A DNA stretch of 64,000 nt from Capra hircus (Eukaryota; Chordata; Mammalia; Artiodactyla; Bovidae): assembly GCF_001704415.2 (NCBI RefSeq), contig NC_030813.1:12914001-12978000 (forward strand). The letters are read 5' to 3'. A program made the position numbers and the translations under genes. Below the pieces are notes generated by a model. The model ran no database searches. It saw nothing but the letters and a program-made list of their open reading frames with translations, and was not told where the DNA came from. Positions 47,539-59,830 of the stretch are shown here, in pieces; the first letter of the stretch is position 1, and the number at the start of each line of letters is the position of its first letter.

Positions 47539-48619
47539 CCCAGAGATAAATCTATGCACCTATGGGCACCTTATGTTTGACAAAAGAAGGAAGAATATAC
47601 CCTGGAGAAAAGAAAGTCTCTTCAACAAGCGGTGCTGGGGAAAAAACTAGACAGCTACATGTAAAAGGATGAAATTAGAACACTTCCTAACATCATATAT
47701 ATAAATAAACTCTAAATGTGTTACAGACCTAAATGTAGGACCAGAAACTATAAAACTCTTAGAGGAAAACATAGGTAAAACACTCTTTGACAGAAATCAC
47801 AGCAAGATCTTCTATGACCCACCTCCTATATTAATGACAATAAAAATTTAAAAAATGTAAATGGGGCCTAATTAAACTTAAAACCTTTTGCACAGTGAAG
47901 GAAACTTTACAAAGGTGGAAAGACAACCCTCAGAACAGGAGAAATAATTGCAAATGAAACAACTGACAAAGGATTACTCTCCAAAATATACAAGCAGCTC
48001 ACGCAGCTCAATGCTAGGAAAACAAACAACCCAGTCAGAAAGTGGGCAAAAGACCTAAACAAGCATTCCTCTAATGAAGACATACAGACGGCCAATAAAC
48101 ACATGAAAAGATGCTCAGCGCTGCTCATTATTAGAGAAATGTGAATCAGAACTATTAACACAAGGAGGTTATCATCTCACCCCGGTCAGAATGGCCATCA
48201 TCAAAAAGTCTACAAACAATAAATGCTGGAGAGGGTGTGGAGAAAAGGGAACCCTCTTCTACTGTTGATGGAAATGTAAACTGATACAGCCACTATGGAA
48301 AACAGTGTGGAGATTCCTTAAAAACCTAGGAATAAAACTACCATGTGACCCAACAATCCCATGACTGGGCATATACCCTGAGGAAACCATAACTGAAAAA
48401 GAGCCTCTTGATGAGAGTGAAAGAGGAGAGTGAAAAAGCTGGCTTAAAATTCAACATTCAAAATACTAAGATCATGGCATCTGGTCCCATCACTTCATGG
48501 CAAATACATGGGGAAATTGTGGAGAGTGACAGACTCTATTTTCTTGGGCTCCAAAATCACTACGGATGGTGACTGCAGCCATGAAATTAAAAGACGCCTG
48601 CTCCTTAGAAGAAAACAAA
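47539..48619 (+). mobile_element. chimeric L1-BovB retro-insertion
   Basis: Positions 47539 to about 48395 are the 3' part of L1 ORF2, with landmarks such as AAGCGGTGCTGGGGAAAAAA, TTTTGCACAGTGAAGGAAAC and TGCTGGAGAGGGTGTGGAGA. From about 48400 to 48612 the sequence is an internal BovB fragment in the same orientation (AGCCTCTTGATGAGAGTGAA, TCATGGCATCTGGTCCCATC), ending in an A-rich tail (48611-48623). A 16-bp direct repeat with one mismatch (AAAAGTCCTTTCTTTA / AAAAGTCCTTGCTTTA) lies at 47523-47538 and 48620-48635, so L1 and BovB appear to have arrived together. The L1 frame has stops and is not functional. Confidence 0.8.
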
Positions 48620-48790
48620 AAAAGTCCTTGCTTTAGAATAATTTTGTTTACTTAAAATATTATTTGTCTAGGAATTAATTTCTAGGAATCAGTATAATTT
48701 ACTCTTATTTATATGTTAATAGTGCTTATAGTTTTCCCAGCTATTCCGAATCCAGGTTTCCATTTTAATCACCTACATTCATTCAATTGT

Positions 48791-48985
48791 GGGACTTCCC
48801 TGGTGGTCTAATGGCTAAGACTCCATGCTCCTAATACAGGGGGTCTGAGTTGGATTCCTGGTCAGGGAATAGATCCCACATGTCGCGACCAGGAGTTGGC
48901 CTGTTGCAAATAAAGATCCATTGTGCCACAACTAAACCTGGCACAGCCAAGTAAATAAATATTTTTTTAAATATGTATTAAACTA
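48791..48985 (+). mobile_element. CHR-type tRNA-Glu SINE
   Basis: Head GGGACTTCCCTGGTGGTCTA, then GGTCAGGGAATAGATCCCAC, ending A-rich. Perfect 10-bp flanking repeats ATTCAATTGT lie at 48781-48790 and 48986-48995. Confidence 0.85.
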
Positions 48986-48995
48986 ATTCAATTGT

Positions 48996-49559
48996 ATTGA
49001 TACAAGGTATGATCAAGCTTTTAGAAGCTGAAATGTACTAAAAAAAAAAACAAAACTCTGAGCAACACATCATTCCAAGATATTAATTTATATTAATACA
49101 GAGTACTTGAGTTGATTATTTACTTCAATCTTCTTCCTAAGGAGACTACATGTATTGGGTTTACATAAAGCAAAATGCAATGGAAGTAGATGGCCTTTAA
49201 AGTTTCTCCTGCAACATCTGAGTTAGCAAATCATTTTCTCCATATGGAAACAATCTCCCAAATAGAATGAGTAGACTCCACAAGCACTTACTCTAGGTGT
49301 CTTATTCTGAAACCAGCTGAAAGCAAACATATTACCTTGGTAGTACAATCTTGAATTCAGAATTAAGCACCTAAGTGAAAACTGAACAAAAAGCCCCTTT
49401 AACTTTCGGACTGTGGTTAAAAAAAAAAATCTCCAGCCTTCCTTCAAACCTCTAAACATAACTGATTATTCCTCCTTTGTTCCACTGCAGCCTTTGTACA
49501 TGTCTGTCTATTCCACTGCTTACATACGGTCCTACAATTATTTGTTAATGTGTTAATGC
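48996..49559. other. unique DNA
   Basis: Nothing recognised. Confidence 0.4.
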
Positions 49560-50030
49560 TACTTCCTGACTACAGAGCAGACACGTGAAGATAGTTGTTT
49601 TGATTTTATAACTGACTTTAGTATAGTGCCTGGCACACTGTAGGTGCTTAATATATCTCTTCATTGGATGAATGAGAGCTAAGAAATGTTCTCTGCATTT
49701 TCTGAATTGCTGTGTCTGGCTGGAGTCTGGGACGGTGTCATCCGCCTCTCCCTCTGTTCAGAACCCTCGCCTGACACCCCACATTTGGCTCCCTCCGATG
49801 CTCCTCAGGTCTTCTGCCACAGGTGACTTCCTCTGAGAAAGCCCTGTCCCGTAGGATTAGTTGCTTGCTCACGCTGTGTTCTCGTGGTATGGCACCTGCC
49901 ACTCGATTGCAGTCACTTAATTGACCATGTCCCCTGCTAGATACACATAAATACATTCAAATGCTTTATCATCAGCACCAGTCATAATCCACAAAGGTGC
50001 TAAGTAAATGCTAGTTGGATGGATAACTAT
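49560..50030 (+). mobile_element. L2 LINE 3' relics (two in tandem)
   Basis: 49560-49680 has GTGCCTGGCACACTGTAGGT. 49740-50030 reads from CTTCCTCTGAGAAAGCCCTG to GCTAAGTAAATGCTAGTTGG. Both are in sense orientation. Confidence 0.55.
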
Positions 50031-50040
50031 CAGTCACCTT

Positions 50041-50170
50041 TTTTTTTTTTTTTTAATTTCTGGCTGCACTAAGGCAGCTTGTGAGATCTAAGTTCCCCAA
50101 TCGGGAATTGAACGGTGCCCTCAGCAGTGAAAGTGCAAAGTCCTAACCACTGGACTGCCAGGGAATTCCC
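50041..50170 (-). mobile_element. CHR-type SINE, antisense
   Basis: A T-run (its A-tail) leads into AGTTCCCCAATCGGGAATTG and ends CCACTGGACTGCCAGGGAAT. Imperfect 9-bp flanking repeats CAGTCACCT / CAGTCATCT bracket it. Confidence 0.82.
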
Positions 50171-51289
50171 AGTCATCTGTTTTAATACCTTTACCAGAAG
50201 AGAAGAAATAAATTTGAAGTAAGTTAATTTTAAATTTGAAATAAATAAATGCATTTGCTGGAGGAATGTACATTTTTACACCATCACATGTATGTTATTC
50301 TTAATATCAATAAAACTATGTCACATTACACAACAACACAATAGTATAACCAAGAAAATCAGTCATTTCATCCAAAGTCACCATTTCAAGATAAATCCAC
50401 TAGTCTCCCCTCCTGTATACAAGTTTTATTTAGGTGTTTTTTAGGGAATTTCAACCAAAAAGACAGATTTCTATTTCTATGTATTGCCTATATACCATAC
50501 AACACAGGGTTTATGTTTAATTTCTGCAAATAGGCTAACAGGAACTTTAAAATTTGTGTAAACAGAAGTGCATTGTACTATTCAGTAGAAGAAAAAAAAA
50601 AGAAATGGCTGTAAGACACCTGAGGATGTGAGCTCTTCCGTAGCTCTTAGCAATCTGATATTATGATGGAGTCCAAGGCCAGAGCATGTGGGTCAGCTTA
50701 GGTAATAGTGGCCCCAGGAAGGGGACAGACATGGAATTCAGAGGAAGGGCTACACATAGACAGGTAGAGATCCCGTTCTGCACAGCCTGCAAAAATAACC
50801 ACAGAAAGCTCTGGGCTCAGCTTGGCCCCACAGTCAATTTCTTAAAGTACAAGCCACCGTTAATGAACTAAACCCATGGGTCTGGAGACACTATTACATG
50901 CTAAAGTGACTTTCAAACATAGGAGAGATAGTTGATTTCTGACAACCTGTGAGATAGTGAAGGTATTGAACTTGTGAATATACTCCAAATATGCTCAAGT
51001 GATGAGTCATAATTTTATTAATTATCTCATGCAGAGGCTAGCAAGAAATTTTATGTTTCAACTCTGCACACCAGAGAGGGGTTCACATAAGTCACCCGGC
51101 ATGCTAGTCAAAAGAGGTCACTTACTGTCCAGTATACCAGTAACAATGAAGAGAGTGTATCGCCATCCAGCTTCAAGCGAGCACAGGGACTCCCCATTTC
51201 CAACACACTGTCTTCCCTGAAACCAATGGATTCCGCTACTCTCCCTTACTCCCCGCTACTCTCCCCTAGTCTTTTTGTATCCAGACTCC
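50171..51289. other. unique DNA
   Basis: Nothing recognised. Confidence 0.4.
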
Positions 51290-51740
51290 TGAGAAAGTTG
51301 CATACTTCCGGAGCTTCCAATTTCTCACCGCTAACTCCAGTAACCTTCTCCAAGCTGGCTTCCATCTCAGCTCATGCAAAGGGCCACCCTTTCCAAGGTT
51401 TCCAATAACCTCCTCTCAGCCAAATCAAACTGCTTCTTCCCTGGACTAATCACTTGATTTCTTCACTCCCAAAAGCCGGTCAGCACAGTCCACTATTATG
51501 AATAACTCCCTTCTCCTTGATTCCCCATTGTCCTGTACTTCCAGACATACTCTAGCTATTTGTCATTTTCCTTTGCATCCTGTTAAATCTTTTCTAACCA
51601 GATTCTAACATAGGTTCCAGAGTTTATCACTTGGGCTCTTTCTTAAAATTGGCTTCCCTCATGACTATCAGTATACTTTGTCCACTAAAAGTACCTTTAT
51701 AGGTCAAATTTCCCCATAAAAATCCAATCCAAGGAAAGTT
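51290..51740 (+). mobile_element. L2/CR1-like LINE ORF2 relic
   Basis: A pyrimidine-rich stretch follows the order of the old LINE RT region (TTCTCCAAGCTGGCTTCC block, then CTCAGCCAAATCAAACTGCT, then CTCCTTGATTCCCCATTGTC). Frames are destroyed. Identification rests on memory of the pattern. Confidence 0.4.
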
Positions 51741-52395
51741 CTGATTAAGTATTTTTGTCAGTTGCTGATCCACAGTAGCAATGCTCTTTATATAGTTAAA
51801 GAATAGATAGTTCCTGCCCTCAAAGAACTTAGCATGGAGCTCTCTAGCACAGAAAGGAATCTTAGAGTGATCTAGTCTTTAGGAAACATATCATGGCAGG
51901 CCCTTAGCTGGGTATGGCTTCATTGTGTGACCTCAGTGGGTTTAGTTTGGTCTACACAGCTTTGTTTTTGTTAGAGGTCACTTTAAAAAATCAACAGATT
52001 TTGTATCAAAATTCCAATTTCTCAATTCTTTTGAAAATTCAGGTCTAGACACATTGAGCTCACAATCCTACATGACAACAATAAGTAGAGCTAAACTGCT
52101 ACAGTTCCCTTCAGATAGGGCATTTGCTTTCTACATATCAGGTCCCAAGTGTCAGCTGCCATACATCATAGCACTTGTGTTTGTGGGGCGGTTTCCCTTA
52201 AGAAATTTATCTCATCCTTTGTGGCTATTAAATGTCAAAGTGCAAAATGATCAAGAAACAATGAAATGCTTCTTATGCCCATCCAGCTTCATTTGCTTAT
52301 TTAACATGCTTGTTTCTGTTTTAATTTATATTCCTGACCTCCTAATTTTATAAATTAGGACATTAACATACATAAAGATGAAATAACCTACGTAA
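51741..52395. other. unique DNA
   Basis: Nothing recognised. Confidence 0.4.
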
Positions 52396-52405
52396 GCTCA
52401 ACGAT

Positions 52406-52621
52406 GGGCTTCCCTCGCAGCTCAGCCGGTAAAGAGTCTGCCTGCAAGGCAGGAGACCTGGGTTTGATTCCTGGGTCGGGAAGATTCCCCTGGAGAAGGA
52501 AATGGCAACCTACTCCAGTACTCTTGCCTGGAGAATCCCATGGAGCCTGGCAGGCTACAGTCTATGGGGTGGCAAGAGTCGGACAGGACTGAGCAACTAA
52601 GCTCACAGCACACACACACAA
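52406..52621 (+). mobile_element. Bov-tA SINE
   Basis: Head GGGCTTCCCTCGCAGCTCAG, B-box-like GGTTTGATTCC, body with a short deletion near 52543, and a CA tail (52607-52621). Confidence 0.9.
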
Positions 52622-52929
52622 GTTCAACCATGTATCACTGCTCACTGTTGAAAGTTACACAGCTATTAGTTATACATCCATATCTCCACATCCCTGAAAA
52701 CCATTTTTTCCCAGAAAATAATCCCTGATCGCTCCATCACAGTGAGATGCTCCCCATCCCCTCAATCCCCTAGGGTCCCCTTAACAATTTATATTTACAG
52801 ATTTCACAAAGAGAAAGAAGCACTCATTAACCATTCATAAGAGCCCAAGAAAGAATGAACAGAGCTAATTACAACTGCATAAGGAGATAGCTACATTCAT
52901 TTTGGAAGAATGTGAGTATGATTAAAAAG

Positions 52930-53740
52930 AAGCTTTAGAAAGTGTCACAGAGATTAATTTTTAGCAATGCTTTGAATCGGAGAAACATTATGTTATCAGG
53001 AGTTTGGATATTATCCATAAAGGCTCAAAGAAAAGAAAAATTTACATTTGCTTGAACAAAAAGAAGAATATGACTGGAGATGGGCCTGTCAGGTAAAACA
53101 CATGTGAAGGAGGGGGCAGTGGTGAAGTGATGTATAAAAACAGCCAAGGAGGGACTTCCCCAGTGGTCCAGTGGTTAAAACTTTCCCTTCCAGTTTACGG
53201 GGTGCGGTAAGAGAGCTGGGATCCCACAGGCCTTGAGGCAAAAAAATAAAATAACATAAAAAGGAAGTATTATTGTAACAAATTCAACAAAGATTTTAAA
53301 ATGGTCCACATCAAAAAAAAAAAAAAAAAAAAAACTCTAAAAACAAAACAGACACAATAACCAAAGAGATTCTCCAAGTCCACGAGTACATACAAACTTC
53401 CTTGCTCTGTCACGATTCTTACATTCCTGGTGTGTGTGGCTAGGGATAAAGAGTGGAGAGTTCACAGAGGCAACCACTCTAGACATGTTGCCTTGTTGGA
53501 AAAAAAAAAAAATGCAATGTGATTAGAGTGGCATCTGAAGATTGATGCTGGCTATTATGTTTAGAAATTGGGGAAGAGAGCAGAAAAAGAGCAAAAGAAA
53601 AGAAGTAGAAAAGAGTTGGAGGAATATCGAGGGGTACTTTGAACAAGGATTGAGGATATAATAGGAATTAGGAGGGAAAAGATGACTTTCAGAATTTTTG
53701 TTTTTGAATAATAATGAAATAACATTCCCAGAGCTATAAA
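52930..53740 (-). mobile_element. possible L2 LINE relic, antisense, split by CHR SINE
   Basis: GAGTTTGGATATTATCCATA (52999-53018) and GATGACTTTCAGAATTTTTG fit the reversed L2 interior. The surroundings are too worn for certainty. Confidence 0.33.
53149..53333 (+). mobile_element. CHR-type SINE
   Basis: Head GGGACTTCCCCAGTGGTCCA, then GGGATCCCACAGGCCTTGAG and TTGTAACAAATTCAACAAAG, with a long A-tail (53313-53333). Confidence 0.85.
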
Positions 53741-53912
53741 TCAATTGTATGCTTTAAAAAAAAGATACAAAACTAACATAAAATATTAATTTCTAAAAGT
53801 TGACACAAGCAGATTAACTATGAATGAAAGGATAAGGGGTTGCTTGGGTAATCTCTGTACCTTACTTTTAAATTTGACGTGAACCTAGAACTGCTTTTAG
53901 AAAACAGTCTGG

Positions 53913-53962
53913 ACCAACACATCATTGTAAAGCAATTATTCTCCAGTTAAAAACAAATTTAA
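53913..53962 (+). mobile_element. minimal L1 3' tail insertion
   Basis: Fifty bases matching the last part of ruminant L1 (CATTGTAAAGCAATTATTCT), flanked by perfect 12-bp repeats AAAACAGTCTGG at 53901-53912 and 53963-53974. Confidence 0.7.
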
Positions 53963-53974
53963 AAAACAGTCTGG

Positions 53975-54095
53975 GGACTTTCCTGGTAGGCCAGTGGTTA
54001 AGACTCCACACTTTCACTGCTGGAGGCTCGGGTTCCATCCCTGGCTGGGGAACTAGAGATGCTGCATGGTGTAGTCAAAATGAATAAATCGTTTT
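53975..54095 (+). mobile_element. CHR-type SINE
   Basis: Head GGACTTTCCTGGTAGGCCAG, then GGTTCCATCCCTGGCTGGGG. It abuts the L1 tail insertion. Confidence 0.82.
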
Positions 54096-54110
54096 TCTTT
54101 TTTTAAATAA

Positions 54111-55014
54111 AGAAATTCCCTTTAGTTTGAAACGTAAAAGAAAGTACATGCTGGAAAATATTAACCTTTAACATTCTGAATAATACATTCTTCATACTTT
54201 TTGCTATTATCACAGGGACTGAAATTTTGTGACTAACAAATATTTAGAACCAATAACATAAATTGTACTAGCTTCCAGTCTCAAACAATTACTTATACAT
54301 GGCATTCCCTGTATGTTCTTTGTAAGGCTGGGAAACGGAGGTGTATTTAAATTTGCATTATGTCCTCAGGGTCATGAATCTACAAGCTCTGTGTTCCTCA
54401 CAAAGATACAGAGAATTGTTTGTCCTGGCGACCTTCGCAGTATCTTGCCGGTCATGGGTCAGGTGACTATTGCTGTATTTTTTTTTAAACTTTTACTGTT
54501 TGTTTGTTTTTGTAGATAAAAGAAATTTTCTGCATCCTTTTAAGAGTGCTTTCTTCATGTGACAAATTAACAAAATAAATTAGTAGAGAGAAAAACATTT
54601 TAATGGGAGAAAAGAAATCTGGTACCCTAAAATTGAACAACAGACTATCTCACCTGTGTCTCTGAGAGAAGGTCTAGTATGTTTGTAATCCTTAAATTAA
54701 ACTGATGAACATATGCTGTTCATTACTAAGCCCTGCTTCTGCAGCGCAAGAAGATGCTCTTTGGGTAAACATACAATTTTCTGCTGTGAATAAGTTAAAG
54801 AATTCCTTTATATGTATTCTTCTCAGTTTCTATTCTCATTTCCTGGTTTCTAGGCTTGATATCTGTTCTGCTTTAATAGACTAGAATGTAGGTAAAGTTA
54901 CTAAAATAAGAGGCTAAATATGTTAAACTCCATGAAAGAAGGAACTTTGCTGGTTTCCTTCACTGTTTGCCTTTCAAAATTATCTTCTCATGAAAGAACT
55001 CACTGATTTTACTC
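54111..55014. other. unique DNA
   Basis: Nothing recognised. Confidence 0.4.
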
Positions 55015-55490
55015 CAATTATTATTAAGCACCTACTAAGTACCAGGAACTGATCTAGATGCTGGGGATATAACAATAACAAAACAAAGACCCCAACTCAT
55101 GAAGCTGGAATAACAGAGCAAAGAGACAGGAAACAAATGAAGATGGAACATGGCCAGTGGTGACACGAAGACCACATAGGGTGAGGCAGTAAGAGTGTGG
55201 TGAGGGTGGAGAGGTCTTGGATGAGGTTTTCAGACACAATGGCTCTGAGAAAGCGGCTTTTGTTCAACGACCTGAATGGAATGCGGGAACCAGCCACCAG
55301 CACATCTTTCCTTACAGGGCGTTCCAAGCAGCAAATCAGAATATGCCTGCATGGAGAACTTGAGGACCAAGAAGGTCTAGGTGGATGGAGTGAAGGATAG
55401 GAGGCAGAGAGTGATGGGGCTGAGGTAGCCAGGGCCATCCATGGAGAGCCTGGCTCCTGCTGGGTTAGACTGCGGGCGTGGAACCTGTGA
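55015..55490 (-). mobile_element. L2 LINE, antisense, long 3' relic
   Basis: The reversed L2 end (AAGCACCTACTAAGTACCAG, GATGCTGGGGATATAACAAT) continues into reversed interior blocks (AACGACCTGAATGGAATGCG, AGGGCGTTCCAAGCAGCAAA, GGGGCTGAGGTAGCCAGGGC). Confidence 0.65.
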
Positions 55491-56032
55491 AATGAGATGG
55501 GGGTTTAATGAGAAAGAACAGTGTTTTAAGCTGTGATCTGAATTCACTCTATTCTTTGCTCCATATTCTTGGACTGACTCACTCCTAATTTCCTATCCCA
55601 CCCATACTTTAAACCATTTTTTAATAATAGACATCACCTGGAGCTATACACAGATTTTTTTTTAATCAATCCGAACATGTATTACTTTTATAAAAATTCA
55701 AGTAATGGAAGGAGAAATCATCTCTTTTGCTATAGCTTCATTGTATTGATTATGCTAACCTCTTGAAATTTAGCAACACGGCTCCTGTCAGGATAGAAGA
55801 AAGCATAATGATAAAAATTTGGCTGATTTTTCAGGACTCATCATCACTGCATTACCCAATGAAAGGTGCAATGAAGTCTCGGCTAAAAATAGGCCACTCC
55901 CTGAACCCTCTCAAGGTTAAGTGAAATAGTATCAGCCACACTGAGACAAGGAGCAACTATATTTTTACATTTTTAAATTTTTCTATCATAGTTAGCCCTA
56001 AATGAATGATATAACCCTAAAATTCACTTCAA
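55491..56032. other. unique DNA
   Basis: Nothing recognised. Confidence 0.4.
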
Positions 56033-56666
56033 ATAGACGGGGAAACAGTGGAAAGAAACAGCGACAGACTATTTTGGGGGGCTCCAAAATCACTGCAGAT
56101 GGTGACTGCAGCCATGTCATTAAAAGAGGCTTACTCCTTGGAAGAAAATTATGACCAACCTAGACAGCATATTAAAAAGCAGAGACATTACTTTGCCAAC
56201 AAAGGTCCATCTAGTCAAGGCTATGGTTTTTCCAGTAGTCATGTATGGATGTGAGTTGGACTATAAAGAAAGCTGAGCACAGAAAAATTGATGCTTTTGA
56301 ACTGTGGTGTCAGAGAAGACTCTTGAGAGTCCCTTGGGCTGCAAGGAGATCCAACCAGTCCATCCTAAAGGAAATCAGTCCTGAATATTCATTGGAAGTA
56401 CTGATGCAGAAGCTGAAACTCCAATACTTTGGCCACCCGTTGTGAAGAACTGGCTCACTGGAAAAGACCCTGATGCTGGGAAAGACTGAGGGCAGGAGGA
56501 GAAGGGGACGACAGAGTATGAGATAGTTGGATGGCATCACCGACTCAACGGATATGAGTTTGAGTGAACTCCAGGAGTTGGTGATGGACAGGGAAGCCTG
56601 GCATGCTGCAGTCCATGGGGACACAAAGAGTCGGACACAACTAAATGACTGAACTGAACTGAATTG
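56033..56666 (+). mobile_element. BovB 3' part, sense
   Basis: It runs from the GGAAACAGTGGAAAGAAACA block to the terminal ACTGA repeats. Frames are broken by small deletions (for example a missing base near 56255). AAAATTCA-rich sequences on both sides look like an imperfect target-site duplication. Confidence 0.93.
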
Positions 56667-58694
56667 AAAATTCATTCACATAAAGACAGTGTCTCCTGGC
56701 AGGGAATGGTCAAGTGCCTGTAGGATGTAACCGGGATTCTAGGGCTCCCAAGAACTAGAAAAATCTCTGAACCACTCTGAGTCACTGTGAAAAATGATGA
56801 ATTTGCAGCTGAGCCACTTTCCAGTTGGAAAATGCTGTTATCTTGGAACTGATTATCAAACACAATATGGGTTAGGAATGTCCAATTTAAGGACGAGGAA
56901 TTAGAATAGATTTTAATAAAAGTAATGCTTTTTCTCTTAAGCTTTAGTTTGCAAGCTGGGAAAACATGCATTTATAAATGACAGGAACAATGTTGCTGAA
57001 CTTGCCCAAACACACTGATCAGTTAATTCATGTATGTTATCAAATACATATGATCAGCAACATCACATGGACAAATTGATGATCTACCCTAGTTTTCCTT
57101 CCCAATAGGGGGAAAACACAAACAAACTCATCCAGGTACACACACATATATTCTCTGTAAAAGCAACCTTGCTGGACGCCCTGACCAAAGAATCCCAAAG
57201 CTTTTATCTATTAATATAGAATTATCCAAACTTCAGGAAAATTTCTAAGTTCTAAAAGATTGGGAAAAGGAGGAAATAAAAGAAAGCAATCCAGACCATT
57301 GACTTCAAAGTGGGAAGCTTAGTGTTACATTGTTTAAATATAACTTGTTATTAATATTTTAAAACATAGTTAATTCTTACAACAGTTTTATCTAAGTGTC
57401 TTTTCTTTCCCTTTAGGTTCCAAGCTCCTCAAAAGCCATGGCTCACATTACCTAATACAACTTATATGTAAGCCAGCTTTAACAGTCACATAGGGAGAGA
57501 GGCGGCCATAAATACATAACACTATGTCCCAACCAATGAGTAATAAACAGTTATACATGTCTCAGAAAGGCATCTCCTTATAAAGATGGCAAAGTTATTT
57601 CTCAAGATAATGTTTCTTGACATTTAAAAAATCATACAAAATAGATAAAAGGAGATCTAACCCAGTTAGGGTAAATAAAAAATGTCCACAGAACTCATCT
57701 CCCTCTCCTCCAAAATCCAGGCTGAATTTCTTTCCTGACTCTACCACGAATATGCCTTCTCAGCTCAGGATCCATCACCAAAGTTCTCTATATCATCCTC
57801 TCCCAGCCTTTGGGAGGCCTTTTTACCACAAAACTGAAATTAATATTTATATTTAAAGTTCCATTTAATAAAATAAAAGAAATGAAGCATCACACTGGGT
57901 ATTAACAGTTACTTAAATGAGAGTAGTACTCGCTATTTTCAGAATTAAAACAAGGCCTTGTACCTTGTAGGTTACATGACCTGCAAGTTTTGCACCCTTG
58001 AAAGAAAACCTTCTTTCAGTTCTATGAGTTTCTCTTTAATGAATCCCTTTACTTTGAGACTCCTGAACTTCAGAAAATATATTGGAAGAATTCTTACTTA
58101 AAGCTACCTTAAAAAAGAAAACAAGAACTGAAAATAAGAGGATCCTGGATTCAATCATAGGAGTAAGCTGTCAGTCATTTTGAATAACTTGGTCTCAACT
58201 GGGTCATTAGAGAATCATGAAATAAAATTTACAAGTGTTTTCAGTGCTAGTTTTCAGTCAGGCTTGACTGAATCATATGGGTGACCTAACAATTAATGGA
58301 GCATTTTAATAAAAATCTGTCACTTTGAACAAGCTATCTCACTGAAGCTAATATCAGCAAGAGGGTGAGGAAATTTCTGATATCCCAAATGGCCTTCATT
58401 TGGGAAACCAAGAATGGTTTTATAAAAAAATGTTTGGTCTCCATTACAGGCAGAAAACTATTCTGAATGTTTCTAAAGAGCTATTGAAATTCAGTGATGA
58501 GTCTGTATCAGGTGGAACAGCAGTGATGTGTTTTTTCTATTGTGATTGCCTTAGGAAGTGAATTCACATCTTGTGTACTAGAACATTTTTTGAAAATGTA
58601 GTTTTAAGGAACAAAAGGACAGGAAAACAGTAGAGAAGACCTGATAGACCTCTGTCTGATACTAAACTGCATCGCAATGTTCTTTCTCTTCCTC
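56667..58694. other. unique DNA
   Basis: About 2 kb with no recognised gene or repeat. Confidence 0.4.
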
Positions 58695-58800
58695 TTTTGA
58701 ATAGTAATAATTATCACTTACCTAGTGCTTTATTGTTTACACAGTTTAATCATATTATTTCCCTTGATTTTCTCAAGAGCCCAAAGAGGTAGGTAGATTT
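58695..58800 (+). mobile_element. MIR SINE
   Basis: It reads ATAATTATCACTTACCTAGT, then TCAAGAGCCCAAAGAGGTAG. Confidence 0.5.
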
Positions 58801-58889
58801 ATACCAGCAACATAAGGGAGCATTTGAAAATGCAAACACTTGCTTCTTTCTTTTCTCTGGGACTCTTCCTTAATCCTTTTAGGTTTTTA

Positions 58890-59021
58890 CCTCCAAAATG
58901 CCACCTTTTTCTGTGAGACTGTCCCTGGTGACCCTACCTAAAATTATAAGTCATCCCACATGTTTCACGGCTTTTTCTTTTTTCTCTTTCCTCTTTGCAC
59001 TTATCACTCCAATGTATGATA

Positions 59022-59058
<37 letters not shown>

Positions 59059-59215
59059 AAATTCTTCATTCCCCTTCCCTATTAGAACACAGGCCTATAA
59101 GACCCTGCCTTTTTTGTCTGAGTTGTTCACGGCTACATCTCGAGCATCAAGAAGAGGTATCTAACAGGTAACAGGGGCTCAGCCTATACTGTTTAAATGA
59201 ATAGAGTCAGGTTCC
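58890..59215 (+). mobile_element. L2 LINE relic split by (AT)n
   Basis: GTCCCTGGTGACCCTACCTA and TTTGCACTTATCACTCCAAT lie left of an AT/T tract (59019-59058). AGAACACAGGCCTATAAGAC, then the CTCGAGCATC end, follow on the right. Confidence 0.55.
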
Positions 59216-59445
59216 TTCTCTGTACTTGTTTCTTTCTCTGTAAAATGTTGTAACAGTTCCTATTATTTAAGGTTGTTAAGGTGATTAAACCTCGTTAAGC
59301 CCTATAATGCACTTAGCACAGCACCTAGAATGTAATAAGCATAGAATCAATAGAAACCATTACTTTCATTTTTCAGATAAGTGAACTGAGATTTGAAGAA
59401 TTTAAATGACTTTGCTAAATCACACAGCAAGTATTTAGTGGTGTC
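59216..59445 (+). mobile_element. two MIR pieces
   Basis: The first (59216-59350) is a MIR 3' half (TTCTCTGTAAAATGTTGTAA, TTAGCACAGCACCTAGAATG). The second (59355-59445) is a MIR core (TTTTTCAGATAAGTGAACTG). Confidence 0.58.
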
Positions 59446-59569
59446 TGATCAGGATCTGGTTTGACTTCCATTTCAGTATCTTTTTTTAAAAGTATAGAAA
59501 TTATTCAATGCCATAAATGTCACCTTCTGTACAACAGACCTATTCAGAAGTGCTGTGGAATAAAATGCC

Positions 59570-59830
59570 TAATAAAAATAACTACCATTTATTCAGTGTT
59601 TACATGAGCCAGACATTTTCCCTTACATAAATCATTTCTGATAATACTCATTAAAGACTCTATGAGATCAATTCTATTATTATCCTCATGCTATTGATAA
59701 AGCATAGAGGTACAGTTGAGTAACATGCTCTCTGTATTAACTTGACAGAGGCCCAGTGTTACAAAGCAGATCTGGGGTCTGCTTGGAGGTCTTTCAACTC
59801 CAGAGCCCCTAACTACCCCACTGCATCCCC
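59570..59830 (+). mobile_element. MIR SINE, near full length
   Basis: It reads from CTACCATTTATTCAGTGTTT through TATTATTATCCTCATGCTAT to AGAGCCCCTAACTACCCCAC, the full MIR order. Confidence 0.65.

Noticed and set aside
55097..55438. A 113-codon minus-strand frame
   Set aside because: It lies in an antisense L2 relic, whose pyrimidine-rich 3' region often stays open by chance.
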